Origin: Blattamonas nauphoetae
Taxonomy: Eukaryota > Preaxostyla > Oxymonadida
DNA: 64,000 nucleotides
Direction: 5' to 3'
NCBI GenBank assembly: GCA_033064195.1
Contig: JARBJD010000313.1
Location: 1 to 64,000, forward strand
Position 1 is the stretch's first letter, and every line of letters begins with the position of its first letter. The notes below the pieces were generated by a model. The model saw only the letters and a program-made list of their open reading frames with translations, did no database searches and was not told where the DNA came from. The translations under genes were made by a program, and so were the position numbers. Of this stretch, positions 10,897 to 21,743 are shown in pieces.

Positions 10897-13110
10897 TCAA
10901 GGTTGGGAGAGAATGCGAGAGAAGTCGTGGTCCACCATTTCGTGTTCGTTCCAACAATCACGAATAGAACGAAGAACAATCCCAATCACACAAATCCCGT
11001 TTTCGTAGTCCTCCAAAAATGATGATTCCGACACTCCTCGAATCACATAGTTCAGCACTCCAAAACCAACCATCTCCATCACAACCCAAACACTCCCCAC
11101 ACTCACAAGTCTCTTCACAAACTCCAAGTGCACAGACACTTCTGCGGGAACTGGTGAGCTGAAGAAATGAGAGAAAGAACACGACACACAGCATCGTCCC
11201 ACACAGATCGGGAAATTTGGAACGCAGAAACACTGGAGCATCTGAAAAGATGAAGAACAGCCAAAAGTCAAACTGGAACGATTCAAATGTTGAGTCACCA
11301 ACCCAGACAGGCAGATTCTGTTGCTCACATTCTGCACTTGGTTCGACAGAAATGTGAACATGGCTGTGGAGAGGTTGGTGTTGTCTGGAGAATGAGAGGA
11401 AGAATGGAATGCGCTGAGTTGGTCGTCGAAGGGATCGAAAGACACGCGAGAGTGTGAGTGAGCGAGAGCAGACTCGAAACCAGTTGGGATGTTCAGCCAT
11501 TCCAGAGATTCGCAACCAGCTGATACAATCGGTTCAGGTGAACTGTCTTGGATGATGGTGTTCAACTGGCGAACTGACCTGCACAGTTCTTTCAGACTGT
11601 GACAATCGCCGAATGGTGCAGTGACAAAGAAAAGAGTTGTCGCCATCGCTCTCAAAGGCTCGACAAGAAACGAAGGATTCGACAAAGACGACAGAATGGG
11701 GAGGAAGAATCGAACGACGAGCGAGGGTGGGAAATAAAGAAAGAGATCGAAGGTGTCAGAGATGAGAGGAGAGGAAAACAGAAGGAATGAGTTGGCCAGA
11801 TGTTCGCCACTTCTCACAAGTTCAGACGCCATCACATCCAAATGCATTCCTCGTCGACAGAGCGCATGAAACCCACACAACGAAGTGTTGAGCAGAGAAT
11901 GGGACAGTTCAGCATCGGGCTCACTGTCATGGAGGAAGAATTCGAGTGGGCTCATTCGGAGCGTTCGCTCGAAGAGGAAGTCGAGAGGCGGCTGATGCGG
12001 TTTGTGTCGGTTGAGAGAGGAGTGACAGAGCCAGAGAAAGATGTTCTCGAGAGGAAGAAGAGTGTGTGCTTCTATTTCAGGAAAGAGCGTGAGGATCGAT
12101 GTGAGAGTGGGAGGAAAGTCGCGATTGAATCGAAGCGAGATCAGAAGGCAATACGAAATCAGATTGAGATCATCGTCAGCACCATCCAGCCGTTGGATGA
12201 TGTCTTCGAAAATGGTGATGATTCGAGAGACAGCGTGTTGGTGCATCTCGAAAGATTGAGTGATGCTGTCTCTTTGTCCACTCCCAATCTGCTCTTTGAT
12301 CGAACGATGTTGGAGGAACAGGATCAGAAAGACGGAGAAGACAAATGGCTGAAGATCCCTCAAATCCGCATTGATCAGGCCATCCCAATCAAACTTAGTC
12401 GCAGGAAAGGGCGGCAGAGAACGGTCGCCCATTTGGGAGATGATCCATTTCGACGAAATCCGAATCAGGGCACACTGTTCTTCGTGGGGGCCATCGCGGA
12501 AGGCAGAGCGGAGTCGATTCCACAGATGAGGCAACATGGAGAGAACGCACGGCACATCTTCGAGAAGATTGAAGAGCGCACCTGCAGCAGCACGAAGAAG
12601 AGAGTCGGAAGTGCCGAGCACAGAGACAGTTCGATCGATGAAGTGTTCGATGTCCAGAATGCATTTCTCAGCTCCGACGAGTTCACACACAGACTTGCAG
12701 CGAACCAGCGAACGAGTCAGCTTCTCGTTGTCAGCCTCGTCGAAGAGGGAAGAGTCGAAGATCTCGTTGGGAGTGATGGTGTCAGGATTGATCAGAGTGG
12801 ATCTTGGGCCGAAGTGCTCAATTCTGAACTTATGCGTGGGAGAGGAAGGCAGAGGAGAGGTGAGGAGAGTGTGGAGGATCGTCAGAAGTCGGAGCGATTC
12901 TTGTCGGAAGTGAGACGACGACGAAAGAGTCCGAAGAGAAGAGTCGAGGAGGGCTTCGAGAGAGGTGTTGGGAGAAGAGTGCGACGAAATCAGAGACGAC
13001 GTCGAACTGTCCTCTGACCCATCCACCGACGACGCCAGTTGCTGGAACTTCGCTCGGAGCGAGAGCAGAGTCGGTCGGAAGAAGGACAATTTGATGAACG
13101 ATGTGTCATT
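10897..13110 (-). CDS. Family C alpha-solenoid protein, copy lacking its 5' exon
   Basis: Paralogue of 28311-31132. Three exons can be placed: 13110-11274 (1,837 nt, exactly the length of the matching exon in the other copy), 11241-11190, and 11158-10897 (262 nt, again identical in length). Introns are 11242-11273 (32 nt) and 11159-11189 (31 nt), both GT...TTCAG. The large exon begins at the acceptor after CTTTTCAG and encodes NDTSFIKLSFFRPTLLSL. The C-terminal exon has ESSFLEDYENGICVIG, shared with the other copy. The stop is TGA at 10897-10899. No counterpart of the upstream exon (LWREFLQK in the other copy) is visible, so the gene appears 5'-truncated and perhaps not expressed as a full protein. 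The sequence suggests only helical repeats. Confidence 0.7.
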   Translation of the reverse strand, partial: NDTSFIKLSFFRPTLLSLRAKFQQLASSVDGSEDSSTSSLISSHSSPNTSLEALLDSSLRTLSSSSHFRQESLRLLTILHTLLTSPLPSSPTHKFRIEHFGPRSTLINPDTITPNEIFDSSLFDEADNEKLTRSLVRCKSVCELVGAEKCILDIEHFIDRTVSVLGTSDSLLRAAAGALFNLLEDVPCVLSMLPHLWNRLRSAFRDGPHEEQCALIRISSKWIISQMGDRSLPPFPATKFDWDGLINADLRDLQPFVFSVFLILFLQHRSIKEQIGSGQRDSITQSFEMHQHAVSRIITIFEDIIQRLDGADDDLNLISYCLLISLRFNRDFPPTLTSILTLFPEIEAHTLLPLENIFLWLCHSSLNRHKPHQPPLDFLFERTLRMSPLEFFLHDSEPDAELSHSLLNTSLCGFHALCRRGMHLDVMASELVRSGEHLANSFLLFSSPLISDTFDLFLYFPPSLVVRFFLPILSSLSNPSFLVEPLRAMATTLFFVTAPFGDCHSLKELCRSVRQLNTIIQDSSPEPIVSAGCESLEWLNIPTGFESALAHSHSRVSFDPFDDQLSAFHSSSHSPDNTNLSTAMFTFLSNQVQNVSNRICLSGLVTQHLNRSSLTFGCSSSFQMLQCFCVPNFPICVGRCCVSCSFSHFFSSPVPAEVSVHLEFVKRLVSVGSVWVVMEMVGFGVLNYVIRGVSESSFLEDYENGICVIGIVLRSIRDCWNEHEMVDHDFSRILSQP

Positions 13111-13509
13111 CTGAAAAGCCTCAGACTTTCCGCACAAAAGGACTGCAAACCTTCTCTTCACAAGGACCGCTCAGGAATCAGCGACACCTCTTGTTCCCTC
13201 AATCGACAAACTTGCTTCTTCGTCGTTGTCGTTCGTGAATAGTTCCCTTTGAGATGATCACGTGACTTGCGCTGTTCCACATCCTTCACTCGATGGATGC
13301 TGTTTGCAGGGATTTCAAAGCCGGATTTGCTGAGAAATCTGAGTGAAACTGGAATGAGAGGAACAGTGGCGAAAGGGTGATGGAGGTCAAATCAGGATGG
13401 CTTTGACGGAATTGTTCCTGATTGGATCGACATGGACGGAGTTGCGTGGAAACATGACGCGACTCTGGGTCGTGGGAATCTCGAAAATCATCGATTGGAG
13501 AAGACAAGA

Positions 13510-14066
13510 CTAATGGAGTGGATTCATCTCAAGTTGGGAAGGAAGGGACGAAGTGCTTGTGGATGACATCGTGGATTCTGGATGTGGAATTACATACTTC
13601 CAACAGAGTGCTCGAGTAGGGATGGTCGGTGTGTGTGGTTTCAATTTCAGATTTGAAGATCGAGGGACGCGAGATGGTTCCGAACATGGAATACTCGTCG
13701 ATCGTTGTAAGATTCGATTTGTGTGGACGCGGGAGCTCGTCTGGTGTATTGGGAAGGGATCAGCTGCTCGGGAGTGAAGTGTCTCAACGAGTGGCTGGGA
13801 AGGTGGTATGTCTGAACAACTCCTTCTCATCCTGCATCGGCGACGATTTGGTGTGTCTCGGAATGACAAAAGTGAAAGGCTTGTAGGTTTCTGCAGATGT
13901 TTGAGGGCGATGAGGAGAATGGACTTAATTTGAGATCGGGCGAGAAGGGAGTGACTTCGATGTGTGAATCTCGATGTGGTTCAAGTTGTTCATTCCCACA
14001 CCAATCCGCCCAGCCAATCGCCAGACAGACCATCCACACACAAATCAAAGGACACAATCCAACCAA
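13510..14066 (-). CDS. Possible small membrane protein, low support
   Basis: The frame at 14066-13827 includes LCPLICVWMVCLAIGW, a plausible membrane segment, and a related one (ILICVWMVGLAM) occurs in repeat R1 near 17220. A second frame at 13869-13510 is Ser/Pro/Arg-rich and could be a tail after a splice or frame change. Neither is matched outside this window's own repeats. It may be a decayed gene carried in repeat R1. Confidence 0.2.
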
Positions 14067-14520
14067 GAAAACGAAGATCAGAGTGTGAGTCCAGTGTTGT
14101 GGAGAGGGTTGTGGTCAGTCCCACATCTGCTCGAGAATTGTTCGTGATTAGTTAATCACTTCAGAACCATGAGAGTGAGAGAGTGGTGTCGAAATCGGGA
14201 GTAACGAGGAAGAGTGGTGGGAGATGGTTGAGTGAGGAGAGCGAATGGTTTCATCGTGTTCGAGTGATCCCGAATCAGGTAAAGCGAGGTCTGCTGCGTC
14301 GGTGTTCTGTGGCTCTGCCTGCACGGCACAATGTTCGCTTGTGCTGCTTCCCCTCAAGTCAACCAACTGCAATCTCGTCATTTCCTCGAGTGCGGTTGGG
14401 GTTGGCTTTGGCGAAGAGTGAGGGGACAGCTGGTAGCCAATTGTAGTGTCGTCGACGAAAGTCACAAAACGAAACACCAAGCATCATCTGATGCGGTGGA
14501 GACAGGCGGAGAGTTGTGGA
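13920..14520. repeat. Dispersed repeat R1, copy a
   Basis: About 600 bp shared with 17095-17420 and 18690-19145. The last 130 bp (from GGTTGGCTTTGG) also recur near 27855 and 34590. It lies directly 3' of a family A gene on the opposite strand, as copies b and c do. Confidence 0.75.
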
Positions 14521-14585
14521 CTCCCTCCTCATTGACCAAAGGAAGTCAGAAACATGCCGAAACGTTCGCTGGGTCCTGTCTGTTT

Positions 14586-15659
14586 CTAAGCACGTCGTGA
14601 GAGGTTCATGCCCAGCAGGTTGTTCCATTCAATCGATCTGGCAACAATACGTGCTCCAAAGTGTGCATTTTGGTCAGTTCGCAGCTTTGCCTCCATCACA
14701 TCTTCGATGCCCTCCATTCTCAACATGCTATGCATTTTCTTCACCATCTGCCGTCCTTCTCCCCTTGTTTCGTTCCAATACCGCTGGACTTCGAACATGA
14801 CATCCAGAAACTTAAAGATAGAGAAATCGTTTTCGAAGAATGTGAGATAACTGGAGACCGTGAGAATGATTGGCATATGAAGAACAAATTCCATTGTCAG
14901 TTGATAATATGGACATATTCGGAGGAGTTTGGCAAGGAGTGTCAGAAAAGGCTCGGACAGGTATCCGTTGACGATCGAAAAGCGGCTCACACACAAATGG
15001 CGAATATACTTCTCAGATGGTGCCAGAACTTGTGTTAAAACCGTCTCGTGAACAGTTTGTTGTTCATTGTGATCTTCGATTCCGACTTGTCTGAGACCAT
15101 ATGGAGTTGAGAGCCAGAGAGAGTTCCAGATGATGTTCATGAGATAGATGTGGATATTAACTGCTTCTGCAAAGGAAAGAGATTGTGGATTGAGAGATGT
15201 GACGAGTTGAGGGATCAGATCCGCTTTAACAAGGCTGAGATGGACTTTTGTCGAACAAACGCCGATCAGACGATTGAGCATCTCCACTGTCGCAACAGGA
15301 ATTGCCTTATTGGCTGAAGAAAGGAGTGCCACAATGGACTGGATGAAATCTGTCAATGAATCATCAGAAGTTCGCTTAAGGCTGTTGAGAAAAGCATCGG
15401 CTGATTCTCGACGATATAGAACCACAGATGTTAGAAGTTTCACGGCTTTCGATTGCAGAGCGTCATCAAGTTCAGGATGTAACTTCACGGTGGCAACAAG
15501 AGACTGAAATATTTCGGTTTTTTCATCTTCAGATTCATGCTTTTCTTTGCTCCAATTCAGGAAACGAGAACAGTCTGGAGGACATGATACGCATAGTGAA
15601 GAGATACAAAGGCAGGGAGAATCAGTTGAGGTGTTGAACTTCGAGTCTAAACCAGTCAT
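14586..15659 (-). CDS. Family A alpha-solenoid protein (A1), complete
   Basis: 357 residues, open from ATG 15659 to TAG 14586-14588. Family landmarks in order: PDCSRFLNW near residue 32, FQSLVATVKLHPELDDAL, QSIVALLSS, LVKADLIPQLVTSLNPQS, HETVLTQVLAPSEKYI, CPYYQLTMEFVLHMP and, at the end, MEGIEDVMEAKL...EWNNLLGMNL. The pattern of Leu and of paired helices fits an armadillo/HEAT-like fold; no enzyme motif is seen. This ATG is chosen because a conserved box lies 24 nt upstream, as in the other copies. It is likely a member of a lineage-specific, expanded family of unknown role, probably a binding scaffold (inference). Confidence 0.8.
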   Translation of the reverse strand: MTGLDSKFNTSTDSPCLCISSLCVSCPPDCSRFLNWSKEKHESEDEKTEIFQSLVATVKLHPELDDALQSKAVKLLTSVVLYRRESADAFLNSLKRTSDDSLTDFIQSIVALLSSANKAIPVATVEMLNRLIGVCSTKVHLSLVKADLIPQLVTSLNPQSLSFAEAVNIHIYLMNIIWNSLWLSTPYGLRQVGIEDHNEQQTVHETVLTQVLAPSEKYIRHLCVSRFSIVNGYLSEPFLTLLAKLLRICPYYQLTMEFVLHMPIILTVSSYLTFFENDFSIFKFLDVMFEVQRYWNETRGEGRQMVKKMHSMLRMEGIEDVMEAKLRTDQNAHFGARIVARSIEWNNLLGMNLSRRA

Positions 15660-15683
15660 TCTTTCAGACTTCGAGAAATCTCA

Positions 15684-15697
15684 CTTGTTATGGGTCA
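15684..15697 (-). promoter_or_regulatory. Family A upstream box, A1
   Basis: Reads TGACCCATAACAAG on the gene strand, 24 nt before the ATG. One mismatch to the consensus TGACCCATAACGAG. Confidence 0.65.
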
Positions 15698-15769
15698 GAG
15701 ACAAGATTATGAAACAAAGAGATTGAATTGAAATTGACGAGAAATCAAGACTTAATTTGGACTGGTCGT

Positions 15770-16985
15770 AGTTTCAAGTAGAGCAGACATCCAACACATT
15801 CTCCAAAACCAATTGATCTGGAACCAAATCAGCAGCGGAACAATGAGGATGTTCCCGATGTTGCTGTTCAGCACGATCCACTCCCCTTGCGGTCGGCCGC
15901 GAACTCAAGCTCCCTTGCCTGGAAGAATCCTGTCCGTCCAATGAACTCAACCATCTTCTCAATCTGAGCCTCCAACCACTCGTCCACAACTGTTCCGTCT
16001 CGTTGCGAGGTCGGTGTGATCTCTGGCACGTTCGTCAGAGGGAACGATGTCATGGATTGTGTGATCGTTCGCATTGTCTGTGGTGATGCTGCCCGCCAAT
16101 CGTCAACCACAATTCCAGACTGCTCTGCGATCGACAAACCGATTGAAGCCATCATCTTTGCTCCGCTTCCAATTTCCGGACTTTTGGAGACAGTTCCGGA
16201 CAGAACGAACAGCCAGTGGAGAGTTTGGTGTGGGTTGGCCAAGATTCTTCGAGCACGTGAAACATCCAAATTGAGACTGAGCCTTCGTGTCTGTCGTTTC
16301 AGCTGACTTTTGCGTTTGTTTCTTTGGTGATGACTCGACTTGCGTGAACTGTGGCGAGATTCCTGTTGTTGGTACTTTGCGTGCCGCATCACCTCAACCC
16401 CATCAATAATCCTCGTGGAACAGCACACCAATTGCGAACGAGCATGGTGCAGAATTCTCAATCAGCAATCATGCCATGTTCATTTGATGAATCGGGTTCA
16501 GTTTCAACGAGGCTCGTAGTCATCTTCAGCAGGCAATGCAGCTGTGCTCATTCTTGTTCTGCGTGTCAATCCATGCCAATCAGCTTGAGTCGAGAAGCGA
16601 CAAGAATTCCTTCACACTGACTGATCACAACACAGAAGACGAAGAGCGAAGTGCCGAATGATGTGGATGGAGACGAGGCTGGGTTCCATTCTCTGATCGG
16701 TCCATCAAGATCGACTGACATCTCATCTTCCTTGCTTCCATCATTGTGGCCGGTCATGAGGTGATGTGGTTGTTGATTGACGAGTCGGGTCAGAACGACA
16801 GAAAGGAGACGAAAGGAGAAGTGTCTCCATCTCGATTCTTTTGTGTCCGACGGGTTGGCCTTTCTGTGATGGTGTCCGCTCACCTCGTGCTTTCCTTCTT
16901 CTTCTCTTCGCAGGAGGTTTGTTCGTTCAGATGTGATAACTGAACTGTCGACCACAGAAGATGTCAGTGTTGGGTTGTCATTCAT
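15770..16985 (-). CDS. Unidentified membrane-associated protein, possibly two pieces
   Basis: Open frames 16985-16566 and 16461-15868 on the same strand. The first has SFGTSLFVFCVVIS (possible membrane segment) and a polar N-terminal part. The second is basic at its start and then helical (ASIGLSIAEQSGIVVDDW). A frame change near 15870 would append a hydrophobic IVPLLIWFQINWFW tail. I cannot join the parts with confidence or name a family; repeat R1 lies just upstream. It could be a decayed gene. Confidence 0.25.
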
Positions 16986-17094
16986 TCCTGGTCACTTTGC
17001 AGCTGTGCAACGGAGACATCAATTAGGATGCTCACTGCATTCCCTCTCCTTCCTTCACTTTCCATCCATCCATGCCGTGGAGAATGCACTCAAA

Positions 17095-17420
17095 TGGAGT
17101 TCGGGTGGGAAGGGAGTGACATCGATGTGTGAATGTCGATGTGGTTCAAGTTGTTCATTCCGAAACCAAATCGCTGTGACATGGCTAGACCCACCATCCA
17201 CACACAAATCAAAATCCACAATCCAACGAAGAGAAAGAAGATCAGGGTGTATGTCCAGCGTGGTGGAGTGTTCGAGTCAGTCGCACATCAGCTCGAGACT
17301 CGTGCGTGATTGGTCAATCACTCTTCAAATCAAGAGAGCGAGAGAGTGGTGTTGAAATCTGGAAAAACGAGGAAGAGGGGCGGGAGATGGTTGTGTGTGG
17401 CGAGTGAAGGGTGTTGGTTG
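17095..17420. repeat. Dispersed repeat R1, copy b (shorter)
   Basis: Matches 13925-14240 and 18690-18850, including TCCACACACAAATCAAA and the GAGCGAGAGAGTGGTGTTGAAA stretch in part. It lies 3' of A2 and lacks the distal half of copy a. Confidence 0.7.
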
Positions 17421-17511
17421 GAGGATTTGTTGGTTCATGTCCTCTTCCACCAATCGTTCCATCAGGACGAGGAGAGGGAAGGGTGTGGTTCGGTTCGAAA
17501 GTGTCACATGT

Positions 17512-18597
17512 TCAGAACCGATTAAACCAAAGGTTTGGAATGTTCATGCCCAGCAGATTGTTCCATTGGATCGATTCGGCAATAATATTATCTCCGAAGG
17601 ATACGTTTTCATCGTTCTGCAGCTTTTCCTCAATCACATCTTCGATCCCTTCCATTCTTAACATTCCATGCACTTTCTTCCACATTTGTCGCTCTTTTCC
17701 GCCTTCCTCTTCCCACTACAGCTGGGCTTTGTTCATGTGAAACAGAAACGAATAGATTGGGTCATCATATTCGAAGTATGTGAGACAACTTGGAATCGTG
17801 GGAATGACTGGCATATGAAGAACAAAATCCCTTGTCGGTTGATAATAAGGACAAATTCGGATGAGCCAAGCAAGTAGAAGCATGAATTCCTTTGATTGCT
17901 CTTCGCCGACGATCGAATATCGGTTCACGCACAAATGCCAAATATACTGCTCGGAAGGGACCAGAACTTGCGTTAAGATCGTCTCATGAACAGCTTGCTG
18001 CTCATTTTCATCTACAATTTCCAGATATGTGAGACCACCCGGAGTTAAGAACCAGACAGAATGAATGATGAGGTTCATGACGTTGATGTGGATATCGACT
18101 GCTTCGGCAAAAGAAAGAGACAGTACATTGAGAGTGTTGATGAGTTGAGGGATCAGATCAGATTTGATGAGGGAAAGATGGAGTTTAGTCGAACAGTTCG
18201 AGATCAGATTTCTGATCATCATCATTGTTATTGCCGTGATGACCTGGCTGGTGGAAGAAAGGAGAACCCCAATGGACTGAACGAAATCTGTCGAAGAATC
18301 ATCAGAGTTCGATGCAAGGCTGTTGAGAAAAGAATCGGCTGATTCTTCATCAATCAGATTCACAGGGTCGAGGAGTTTCACGGCTTTCGTTTCCAAAAAT
18401 TCATCAAGTGCAGGCTGTAACTTCAAAGTAGCAACAAGAGATCGAAATACAACGGCCTTTTCTTCGTCAGATTCAGGTTCTTCCTCATCCCAATTCAGGA
18501 AAGCAGAGCAATCCATTGAACATGCCACATGAGGGGAGGACATAGAAGAGCACGTTGCATTTGAGGATGTGTCTGTTTTATTGTCAATCGCGGTCAT
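17512..18597 (-). CDS. Family A protein (A2) with one in-frame TAG
   Basis: ATG 18597 to TGA 17512-17514. The frame is open except for TAG at 17716-17718, right after MNKAQL. Beyond it the frame continues as WEEEGGKERQMWKKVHGML and then MEGIEDVIEEKL up to WNNLLGMNIP, matching A4 residue for residue (A4 has Glu at the TAG position). The N-terminal part carries CSAFLNW, LVATLKLQPALDEFL, IKSDLIPQLINTL and CPYYQPTRDFVLHMP. The upstream box is 24 nt from the ATG. The TAG may be a recent nonsense change, an assembly error, or a sense codon. Confidence 0.65.
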
Positions 18598-18621
18598 TCT
18601 TTCAGTATCAGCGAAAAAATG

Positions 18622-18635
18622 CTCGTTATGGGTCA
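18622..18635 (-). promoter_or_regulatory. Family A upstream box, A2
   Basis: Exact TGACCCATAACGAG on the gene strand, 24 nt before the ATG of A2. Confidence 0.65.
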
Positions 18636-18689
18636 GAGACAAGAATGTGTAAAACAATGATATTGAGGTGAAATATACGTTGTAAAAAG

Positions 18690-19145
18690 AAGATCATGGT
18701 GTGAGTCCAGTGCGGTGGAGAGTGTTGGGGTCAGTCGCCCATCTGCTCGAGACTCCTTCCTGATTGGTCAATCACTCTTCAAATCAAGAGAGCGAGAGAG
18801 TGGTGTTGAAATCTGGATGAAAAGAGGAAGAGGGGTGGGAGATGGTTGTTTGCGGAGAGCGAATGGTTTCATGGCGTTCGAGTGATTCCGAATCAGTTGA
18901 AGTGAGGACTGGTGCGTCGGTGATCTGTCGGTGGTCTGCACTCCACAGTGTTCGCTTCTGTTGCTTCCCCTCAAGTCAGCCAACAGCAATCTCGTCTTTT
19001 CCTCGATGCAGTTGGGGTTGGGTTTAGTGAAGAGTGTGGTGACAGCAGGTCATCAGTTGCAGTGTTGTCGACGAGAGCGACAAAACTCAACACCGAGCTT
19101 CGTCTGCCACGGTGGAGACAGGCGGAGAGTCGTGGACTCCATCCT
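18690..19145. repeat. Dispersed repeat R1, copy c
   Basis: Matches the right three quarters of copy a (13920-14520), through GTTGCTTCCCCTCAAGTCA to GGTGGAGACAGGCGGAGAG. It lacks the left end with the membrane-segment frame. Confidence 0.75.
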
Positions 19146-19485
19146 CATGCTTCTTGCACCAGTCGCTTTCCACAACTCGGTGACAATGTGAGCGACACGC
19201 GAATCCATGTCTGGACGAAGGAGTGGAGACAGTCAGCGTTTGCTGGTTCTCGTCCCTTCTCCTCCTTCCGAGAAGCCTTCCCGACGCCCCTGCGACTGTC
19301 ATGTCTCGTTCAGTCGTCTTCGATCCATCACAGGGCGAGTTGCTCGTCATTCGAGATCGGAGTGAGGGAGTGACGAGGAGCACGGGAGAGGCGGAAAAGC
19401 GTGCAAATGATTGACTCTGTCACACACCACAGAAGAGGCAACGTGTTGAGAAAGGGAAGTCCATCGAATCAAGGAAGTCGGGTGC
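19146..19485. other. No gene recognised
   Basis: Open frames on both strands here are short, polar and unmatched within the window. Confidence 0.4.
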
Positions 19486-19489
19486 TCAT

Positions 19490-19812
19490 GAAGACGTGAC
19501 GTCACTGACGAGACCTGTAAAGCAAACAGAAGTGAGTGTCGACCACGCTGGAACTCGGCAGTTCATTGTCGTCATCCTTCCAAACTGTCCAACGTTCAGT
19601 CCAACCAAGTTGCTCAACACGATCGAGTGCCGACTCATGTTCATTGTCGTCATCCTTCCAAACTGTCCAAAGTTCAGTCCAACCAAGTTGCTCAAAACGA
19701 TCGAGTCCTGCACAACTCCTCCCCAATCGCGTTTGTAACTTTTCATCAGCTTTGCTTTGAGAGTGTCCGCCAAGTCTTCCATCCTCATCTTTTGAAGAAG
19801 GATCTTCACCGA
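19490..19812 (-). pseudogene. Family A relic (A3), C-terminal end only
   Basis: Encodes ILLQKMRMEDLADTLKAKL...SIVLSNLVGLN, matching the C-terminal signature of family A (MLRMEGIEDVIEEKL...SIEWNNLLGMN). The rest of the gene is absent upstream. The last 26 residues are duplicated in tandem (19561-19708). Probably dead. Confidence 0.6.
19561..19708. repeat. 78-bp tandem duplication in relic A3
   Basis: The unit starting GTTCATTGTCGTCATCC at 19561 repeats from 19639. The period is 78 bp, a multiple of three, so the frame is kept. The copies differ at a few bases. Confidence 0.85.
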
Positions 19813-19829
19813 TTCGCATTGTTCTTGAT

Positions 19830-20560
19830 TCTTTTCTCCAATTCGTGTGAAAATCGTGATTGGACCCGATAAAACACCAGAAATCTACATGTCCGATTCA
19901 GCAGTCGAGACATGACTCGAGATACGCTGGTTGCTGTGCATTCTGTCGGCAATCGATGAGACGAGCGTGAAGCTCCATCACTCGACTCCATTCCACAGCC
20001 TCTGGTGAGCGAGGAACGATCGAACAGGCAGAGCATGGAGTGAGCGAGTCGATAGCCACTGAGGACAATGAGATGGCTGCGTCGACGGAGCAGACGAAGA
20101 GAGAGGAGGCGGCGAGTGAATCTGCTGTCTCTCATTGAATGGCTTCCTTCGGAGAGAAGTTGTGCGGATTGTGTTGGTGGGAATGACGATGCATTTTGGT
20201 TCTTCTCTCTTTCCGAAGAGTCTGTGACGATTGGAGATGTTGGAGTGTTTCAGAAATCTGATCGAATGATTGGAATGAATCATCACGAGAGCACTATTTT
20301 GGAGAACAACCACGAAACAATATCACAAACACAAACTGCGAGGAATGGTCACCATCGATGCCTGACAGAAACGAGCAGTGTGAGAGTGACGGCGAAGGGG
20401 GGTGGAGAGACGATTGATGGAGAGTGGGGGAGAGAGAGCCCGAATCGTTCGGGAAAAACTATGAGGTGAGGCCAGAGCCAACAAAGATCACACGCAAACA
20501 GCAAATGTTGTTCTCAAGAAAGCAAAAATAGTTCAAGTCTTCGCTGGTTCTTGTCTGTTA
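19830..20560. other. No confident gene; Arg-rich overlapping frames
   Basis: Frames on both strands (for example 20068-20469 +) are basic and low-complexity and have no family match. The right end (from 20463) matches the 3' flank of other family A copies. Confidence 0.4.
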
Positions 20561-20651
20561 TTTTCGTCGCCGTGGGACGTTCATGCCCAGCAGGTTGTTC
20601 CATTCGATCGACTTGGCAACAATCCACCCACCGCATTCGTCCTGCACGTTT

Positions 20652-21719
20652 CTATTCCTGTTCCGGAAGGTTTACACCCAGCAGGTTGTTCCATTTGATC
20701 GATTCGGCAATAATATCTGTGAATCCGTTTTCAACGTTCTGCAGCCTTTCCTCAATCACATCTTCGATGCCCTCCGTTATCAACATTCGATGCACTTTCT
20801 TCCACATATGTCGCTCTTCTCTGCCTTCCTCCTCCCGCTCCAGCTGGGCTTTGTTCATATCTTCCAGAAAATACCAGATTGACTCATCATTTCTGCAGAA
20901 AGTGAGACAACTCGAGATCGTGAGAGGGATTGGCATATGATGAACAAAATCCATTGTTGGTTGATAGAAGGGACATATTTGGAGGAATTGGCCGAGGAGT
21001 GCAAAAAAATGCATCGATTTTGGCCCATCGATCATCAGAAAGCGGTTCACGCACAAATGCCATATATACTTCTCGCAGGGTGCCACAACTTGCTTCAGCA
21101 CCGTCTCGAAAACAGCTTGTTGTTCATTCTCGTCTTCAATTTCGAGGGCGGCGAGACCATATGGAGTTGCGAGCCAGATTGACCAGTCGACGATTTTCAT
21201 GACGTTGATGTGGATATCGTCTGCCTCTGCCAAGGAAAGAGACTGTGGATGGAGAGTGATCATGAGTCGAGCGATCAGATCAGCTTTGACGAGGGCAAGA
21301 TGGATTTTTGGTGAACAGTTTTGCAGCAGAGTTTTCAGCATCTTCATCGACGTTGCAGTAATTGCCCAGTCGGGTGAGGAAATGAGCACCACAATGGACT
21401 GTACGAAATCTGTCGAAGAATCACTAGATATTGATGCAAGGTTGCTGAGAAGAGCATCTGCTGATTCAGAATCATTTGGATTCACAGATTCAAGAAAGTT
21501 CATGGCCTTTGCCTCAAGTGAGTCATCAAGTACGGGCTGGGACTGCACAGTAGCAACGAGAGATCGAAATACAACTGCCTTTTCTTGCACAGTTTCATCA
21601 GTATTACTGGTCCAATTCACGAAAGGAGAGCAATCTATTGAAACTGGTAACTCAGGGGAGGATAAATCAGAGTGTTCTGAACTTGAGCAGGTGTCTGTTG
21701 TCTTGTCAATCTCGGCCAT
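20652..21719 (-). CDS. Family A alpha-solenoid protein (A4), complete
   Basis: About 355 residues from ATG 21719 (MAEIDKTTDT), chosen over the upstream ATG 21803 because the conserved box lies 24 nt before it; stop TAG. Landmarks: CSPFVNW, LVATVQSQPVLDDSL, QSIVVLISS, LVKADLIARLMITLHP, FETVLKQVVAPCEKYI, CPFYQPTMDFVHHMP and TEGIEDVIEERL...KWNNLLGVNLP. Just beyond the stop, at 20580-20640, a second copy of the gene's last bases (the NNLLGMN end) is present, as if the 3' end was duplicated. Function unknown; probable helical-repeat scaffold. Confidence 0.8.
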   Translation of the reverse strand: MAEIDKTTDTCSSSEHSDLSSPELPVSIDCSPFVNWTSNTDETVQEKAVVFRSLVATVQSQPVLDDSLEAKAMNFLESVNPNDSESADALLSNLASISSDSSTDFVQSIVVLISSPDWAITATSMKMLKTLLQNCSPKIHLALVKADLIARLMITLHPQSLSLAEADDIHINVMKIVDWSIWLATPYGLAALEIEDENEQQAVFETVLKQVVAPCEKYIWHLCVNRFLMIDGPKSMHFFALLGQFLQICPFYQPTMDFVHHMPIPLTISSCLTFCRNDESIWYFLEDMNKAQLEREEEGREERHMWKKVHRMLITEGIEDVIEERLQNVENGFTDIIAESIKWNNLLGVNLPEQE

Positions 21720-21743
21720 TCTGTTGGTCTTTGACGAAGAATA

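Noticed and set aside
11800-13017. 405-codon + frame
   Set aside because: It is antisense to the family C gene, whose - strand frame is conserved with the paralogue at 28311-31132; the + frame is not.
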